NCBI GenBank assembly: GCA_017456145.1
Contig: JAFTJZ010000033.1
Coordinates: 1 to 34,806, forward strand
Reading direction: 5' to 3'
From: Clostridia bacterium
Lineage (GTDB): Bacteria > Bacillota > Clostridia > Oscillospirales > CAG-272
Length of the DNA stretch: 34,806 bases
The position numbers were made by a program, and so were the translations under genes. The notes under the pieces were generated by a model that was not told the origin of the DNA, did no database searches, and saw nothing but the letters and a program-made list of their open reading frames with translations. Shown here in pieces: positions 31,943-34,806 of the stretch (position 1 is the stretch's first letter; the number at the start of each line of letters is the position of its first letter).

Positions 31943-32017
31943 ATTAAAGTATATTGCTCGGTCGTGAGTGGTGACTAACTTATTTGTAAACATTCTCGGA
32001 ATTATGCTTGTTTGCTA

Positions 32018-32046
32018 TTGAATGTTATCGCATTTTGATGTATAAT
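32018..32046 (+). promoter_or_regulatory. Sigma-A promoter for the XRE-recombinase trio
   Basis: TTGAAT (32018-32023), a 17-base spacer, and TATAAT (32041-32046), just before the ribosome binding site GGAGGTGA. Confidence 0.7.
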
Positions 32047-32070
32047 AAAATCAAGGATGGAGGTGAGATA

Positions 32071-32454
32071 TTGGAAGTTATAAGCAAGCGATTGAAACAA
32101 CTTCGTGAAGATGCAGGGTTGTCTCAAAGTAAGATAGGGAAGTTAGTTGGCGTTCCTCAATCCAGTATCTATCGCTATGAACAAGGTCAATCAACACCAT
32201 CCCCAAAAACATTCCGTTGGTATGCAGACTATTTTGATGTTTCCCTTGATTATCTCTTTGGAAGAACCGACGATCCACACGGGACTCACTATGAATATAA
32301 ACCCAAATACGAAACGCTTAATCCCGAAATGGGCAAGTTCGTGGAGATGTGCTTCGAACCAGGTTCACCAATAAATGAAAGATTAAAAGAAACCTTGACA
32401 CAGATGTTGAACTCGGGTGAGTTCACAGAGAAAACGGAAAAGGAGTCAAAATGA
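32071..32454 (+). CDS. XRE-family regulator of the mobile element (127 aa)
   Basis: An N-terminal HTH_3 domain (LKQLREDAGLSQSKIGKLV, SSIYRYEQGQSTP, ending DVSLDYLFGRTDD) is followed by a helical C-terminal region that may dimerise. TTG at 32071 is chosen because GGAGGTGA (32059-32066) is correctly spaced. The longer in-frame reading from 32008 starts upstream of the promoter's -10 box. Its last codons overlap the next gene by four bases (ATGA), so expression of the next two genes is coupled to it. It is probably the element's own repressor or switch. Confidence 0.85.
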   Translation: MEVISKRLKQLREDAGLSQSKIGKLVGVPQSSIYRYEQGQSTPSPKTFRWYADYFDVSLDYLFGRTDDPHGTHYEYKPKYETLNPEMGKFVEMCFEPGSPINERLKETLTQMLNSGEFTEKTEKESK

Positions 32455-33194
32455 ATTTTGAGGAATTTGGCAAAATAATTAAAAGTGATGAGACAAAAAA
32501 TATTGGGAAAGAGTTAATTGATAATACTATAGGTGCTCTAAGTGCTGATCCTGTTGCTTGCAAAAATTTAGTGCAATATATTATCAAATTGCCAATCTCG
32601 TTGAGAGAACAATTCTTTTGGAATAAGTTTTATCGTTTTCTTAATGGCGTTTATGTTCCATATGACAAGAGCATCGCACTAAGCCACAAACTGTTTGGTG
32701 ACGAAAAAAACAAGCGAAAGAATGCGATGCGAATCGTTGAAGTTATTGGAAAAATCGAAACCGAAGACAGTCTGCAATTCGTGATTAATGCGACAAGAAA
32801 CGTGTTACTAAATTTAATTAGTACGACTGATTACTTCCGAATCATAAAAGCTATTGCAGATACTTTACTTGAAGATTTGCTATTCTTATCCGATAACATT
32901 ACTAAGGGTGGACAGTTTAGGGGTAATACACAAGTACTCGCTTTAGAACGCTCTGGTTTGATGATAATGGCTGGAATCGACGCTAACGAAGATGTGGAAT
33001 CTCAAAATTATGTGTTTACCTCATTCGGAAGAATGGTAGACCAATATGCATTATCATTGGAAGATGACGAGCGTTACAAATGGCATAATAAAGCACAAAA
33101 AACGGGAACATTATTCGATACTGGAATAGAAGAAATTAGCAACGAAGAAATCCAAGATATGGTTAATAAAGTTATGAAAGAGGGTGAAACATGA
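32451..33194 (+). CDS. Unknown helical protein between regulator and recombinase (247 aa)
   Basis: No family is recognised. The protein is soluble and helix-rich (NLVQYIIKLPISLREQFFW, NKFYRFLNGVYVPYD) and has an acidic C-terminus (TGIEEISNEEIQDMVNKV). It overlaps the XRE gene and the recombinase gene by four bases on each side (ATGA both times), so it is made in step with both. Possible roles are a recombination directionality factor or immunity/stability protein, but its size is larger than most such factors. Function open. Confidence 0.6.
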   Translation: MNFEEFGKIIKSDETKNIGKELIDNTIGALSADPVACKNLVQYIIKLPISLREQFFWNKFYRFLNGVYVPYDKSIALSHKLFGDEKNKRKNAMRIVEVIGKIETEDSLQFVINATRNVLLNLISTTDYFRIIKAIADTLLEDLLFLSDNITKGGQFRGNTQVLALERSGLMIMAGIDANEDVESQNYVFTSFGRMVDQYALSLEDDERYKWHNKAQKTGTLFDTGIEEISNEEIQDMVNKVMKEGET

Positions 33195-34777
33195 AAGCTG
33201 TAATTTACGCTCGTTATTCTTCCGATAGCCAACGTGAAGAATCCATCGAAGGTCAAATCCGTGAATGTACTGCCTTTGCAGAAAAGAACGGCATCACGGT
33301 TCTGCGCCACTATATCGACAGAGCTTTTTCCGCTAAGACAGGCAACCGTCCCGAATTCCAGAATATGATTAAAGACAGCGGTAAGAAGCTGTTTGACACG
33401 GTCATCGTTTGGAAACTCGACCGCTTTGCACGTAACCGTTATGACAGCGCAAGGCATAAGGCAACACTGAAGAAAAATGGCGTAAAGGTCGTGTCTGCTA
33501 CCGAAGCGATTGCTGATGGTTCTGTTGGTATTATGATGGAGACCATTCTGGAAGGCATGGCAGAATATTATTCGGTTGACCTCTCTGAAAAGGTTGTTCG
33601 TGGCATGACCGACAATGCCTTAAAATGTATGTTCAACGGCGGAACATTGCCGATTGGATATATCATCGATAAGGAACAGCACTTTCAGATTGACCCCGTT
33701 ACCTCGCCTTTTGTTCTTGCAGCCTTTGAGAAATATGCCGATGGTGCAACGATGACGGAAGTTCGTGATTATCTCAACGAAAACGGCGTTACCAACACCA
33801 GAGGCAAGCCGATGACCTACAATAGCGTTCAGCATTTGCTGAATAATCGTCGATACATCGGTGAGTATGTTTACAGAGAAATCGTTGTTCCAGATGGAAT
33901 ACCTGCTATTGTTCCTATCGATCTGTTTGAACGAGTACAGGAAAAGATGGCGAAAAATAAGAAAGCCCCTGCACGACACAAAGCAGAGGACGACTACTTA
34001 CTGACCACCAAACTGTTCTGCGGTCATTGCGGAGCTTATATGTGCGGCGAAAGCGGTACAAGCAGAACCGGTGTGGTTCACCACTATTACAAGTGCGTAT
34101 CCGTCAAGAAGAAACGTGCTGAATGCCACAAGAAGCCCGTCAAGAAACGCTGGATCGAAGATTTGGTCGTTGCAGAAGCCATGAAGATGGTTATGGATGA
34201 CGATGTTGTAGATGCCATCGTTTCCATGCTGATGGACTTGCAAGGGCGTGAAAACACCAATTTGCCTCTGTATCAGCAACAATTGAGAGAGACAGAGACC
34301 AAGATAGAAAACCTCTTAAAAGCCATTACAGAGGGTGTCTTCACAAAATCTACGAAGACACTCCTTGAAGAATTGGAAGCAGCCAAAGAGGAGCTTGAGA
34401 ATCGCATTTCTCTTGAAAAACTGGAGAAGCCGCAAATCAGCGAAGAATTTATGCGCTTTTGGCTCCATCGCTTCCGCAAGCTGGATATGGCAAAGAAAGA
34501 ACATCGTCAGATGTTGATTGATGTGTTCATCAATGCGATTTTTCTATACGATGACAAGATGCTCATCACCTTCAACTACAAAGAGGGTACCAAAACCATT
34601 ACTTTTGATGATGTAAAAAATGAGGTCTCAGAGGAGACTTCCGGTTCGAATTTGGATTGTTCAAGTGCACCAAGAAAAAGCGACAAAATTCGACAGAATT
34701 TTGTCGCTTTTTCAACTAAATCCGTCATTGAGGACGGGATAAATCCAACTACGTTGGGTGAAATCGCCTCGCAATGA
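33191..34777 (+). CDS. Large serine recombinase (528 aa)
   Basis: The resolvase domain has the catalytic Ser10 in YARYSSDSQ, KLDRFARNR (Arg78, Arg81) and EGMAEYYSVDLSEKV. The recombinase domain (about 155-265) includes GGTLPIGYI and NNRRYIGEYVYRE. The zinc ribbon begins CGHCG (Cys277, Cys280). A coiled coil at about 355-410 is followed by a C-terminal domain. Such enzymes integrate and excise mobile elements. The start ATG overlaps the previous stop. GC content is higher than in the defence genes. The last about 30 codons contain a perfect terminator hairpin, so the tail probably reads through the element end. Confidence 0.93.
   Translation: MKAVIYARYSSDSQREESIEGQIRECTAFAEKNGITVLRHYIDRAFSAKTGNRPEFQNMIKDSGKKLFDTVIVWKLDRFARNRYDSARHKATLKKNGVKVVSATEAIADGSVGIMMETILEGMAEYYSVDLSEKVVRGMTDNALKCMFNGGTLPIGYIIDKEQHFQIDPVTSPFVLAAFEKYADGATMTEVRDYLNENGVTNTRGKPMTYNSVQHLLNNRRYIGEYVYREIVVPDGIPAIVPIDLFERVQEKMAKNKKAPARHKAEDDYLLTTKLFCGHCGAYMCGESGTSRTGVVHHYYKCVSVKKKRAECHKKPVKKRWIEDLVVAEAMKMVMDDDVVDAIVSMLMDLQGRENTNLPLYQQQLRETETKIENLLKAITEGVFTKSTKTLLEELEAAKEELENRISLEKLEKPQISEEFMRFWLHRFRKLDMAKKEHRQMLIDVFINAIFLYDDKMLITFNYKEGTKTITFDDVKNEVSEETSGSNLDCSSAPRKSDKIRQNFVAFSTKSVIEDGINPTTLGEIASQ
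34675..34712. terminator. Perfect 17-bp terminator hairpin inside the recombinase 3' end
   Basis: AAAAAGCGACAAAATTC (34675-34691) pairs perfectly with its complement (34696-34712) around GACA, with A and T tracts on both sides, so it works in both directions. It lies 65 bases before the annotated stop. Confidence 0.85.
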
Positions 34778-34806
34778 AATCCCGCTTTCGCGGGGTGAGA
34801 GGACGG
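34713..34806. repeat. Row of short hairpins at the right edge of the window
   Basis: CCGTC/GACGG (34722-34737), CCAAC/GTTGG (34745-34757) and CCCGC/GCGGG (34781-34794) follow each other. The word GAGGACGG occurs at 34730-34737 and again at 34799-34806, 69 bases later. The window ends there, so a repeat unit of about 69 bases may begin. No gene is seen after 34777. Confidence 0.4.

Overview
The window looks like a chromosomal segment of a gut-type Clostridia (Firmicutes), probably Oscillospirales or a close relative. This rests on the conserved order flavoprotein (HI0933/BaiN-type)-cmk-plsC-ispH::rpsA with IspH fused to S1, on DUF512 directly before der, on a DUF6062 gene, on strong AGGAGG ribosome binding sites, and on a moderately GC-rich backbone. 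Taxonomy is inference from gene content.

Layout. 1-470: a tandem duplicated non-coding repeat and a second repeat type. 468-1105: a divergent pair, a small membrane protein and a small Cro/CI-type HTH protein, sharing back-to-back promoters centred on a palindrome. 1155-2802: minus-strand unit mnmM (ytqB-like) then a VanY-like carboxypeptidase. 2803-3428: no gene, but a duplicated cloverleaf repeat. 3429-10439: DUF6062 (minus), then DUF512, der, obgE, a GDSL/SGNH hydrolase and ppa, with repeat elements in the gaps. 10460-12559: CotH-type lipoprotein with a C-terminal discoidin-like domain. 13035-16014: two paralogous, lower-GC secreted lipoproteins of unknown function, each preceded by what look like decayed coding fragments. 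16183-21909: rpiR-type regulator, flavoprotein, cmk, plsC and the ispH-S1 fusion. 22241-22327: tRNA-Leu(CAG).

From just after tRNA-Leu to the end of the window lies a clearly AT-rich accessory island. It holds a DUF6061-type small protein, an oriT-like pair of inverted repeats with no relaxase, a small minus-strand element protein, and a HTH gene. Next come a 902-residue helical protein of unknown function and an 806-residue protein joining a sacsin/Hsp90-like ATPase to an Mrr-like nuclease. A 47-residue membrane peptide, an OLD/PARIS-like AAA-TOPRIM ATPase-nuclease, and an ADP-ribosyltransferase-like protein follow. The island closes with a translationally coupled trio of XRE regulator, unknown 247-residue protein and large serine recombinase. 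The best candidate for an undescribed system is the HTH, 902-aa and HATPase-Mrr unit with the small membrane peptide. The AAA-TOPRIM gene is a separate cassette, bracketed by related non-coding units in opposite orientation.

At a second scale the backbone carries at least three families of dispersed, structured repeats. One is a double hairpin whose arms covary and which ends in a ribosome-binding-site-like AGAAAGGA just before obgE, the GDSL gene and cmk. Another folds as a cloverleaf with covarying arms. The third sits at 326-462 and 21972-22112. No rRNA, complete insertion sequence or CRISPR array was seen.
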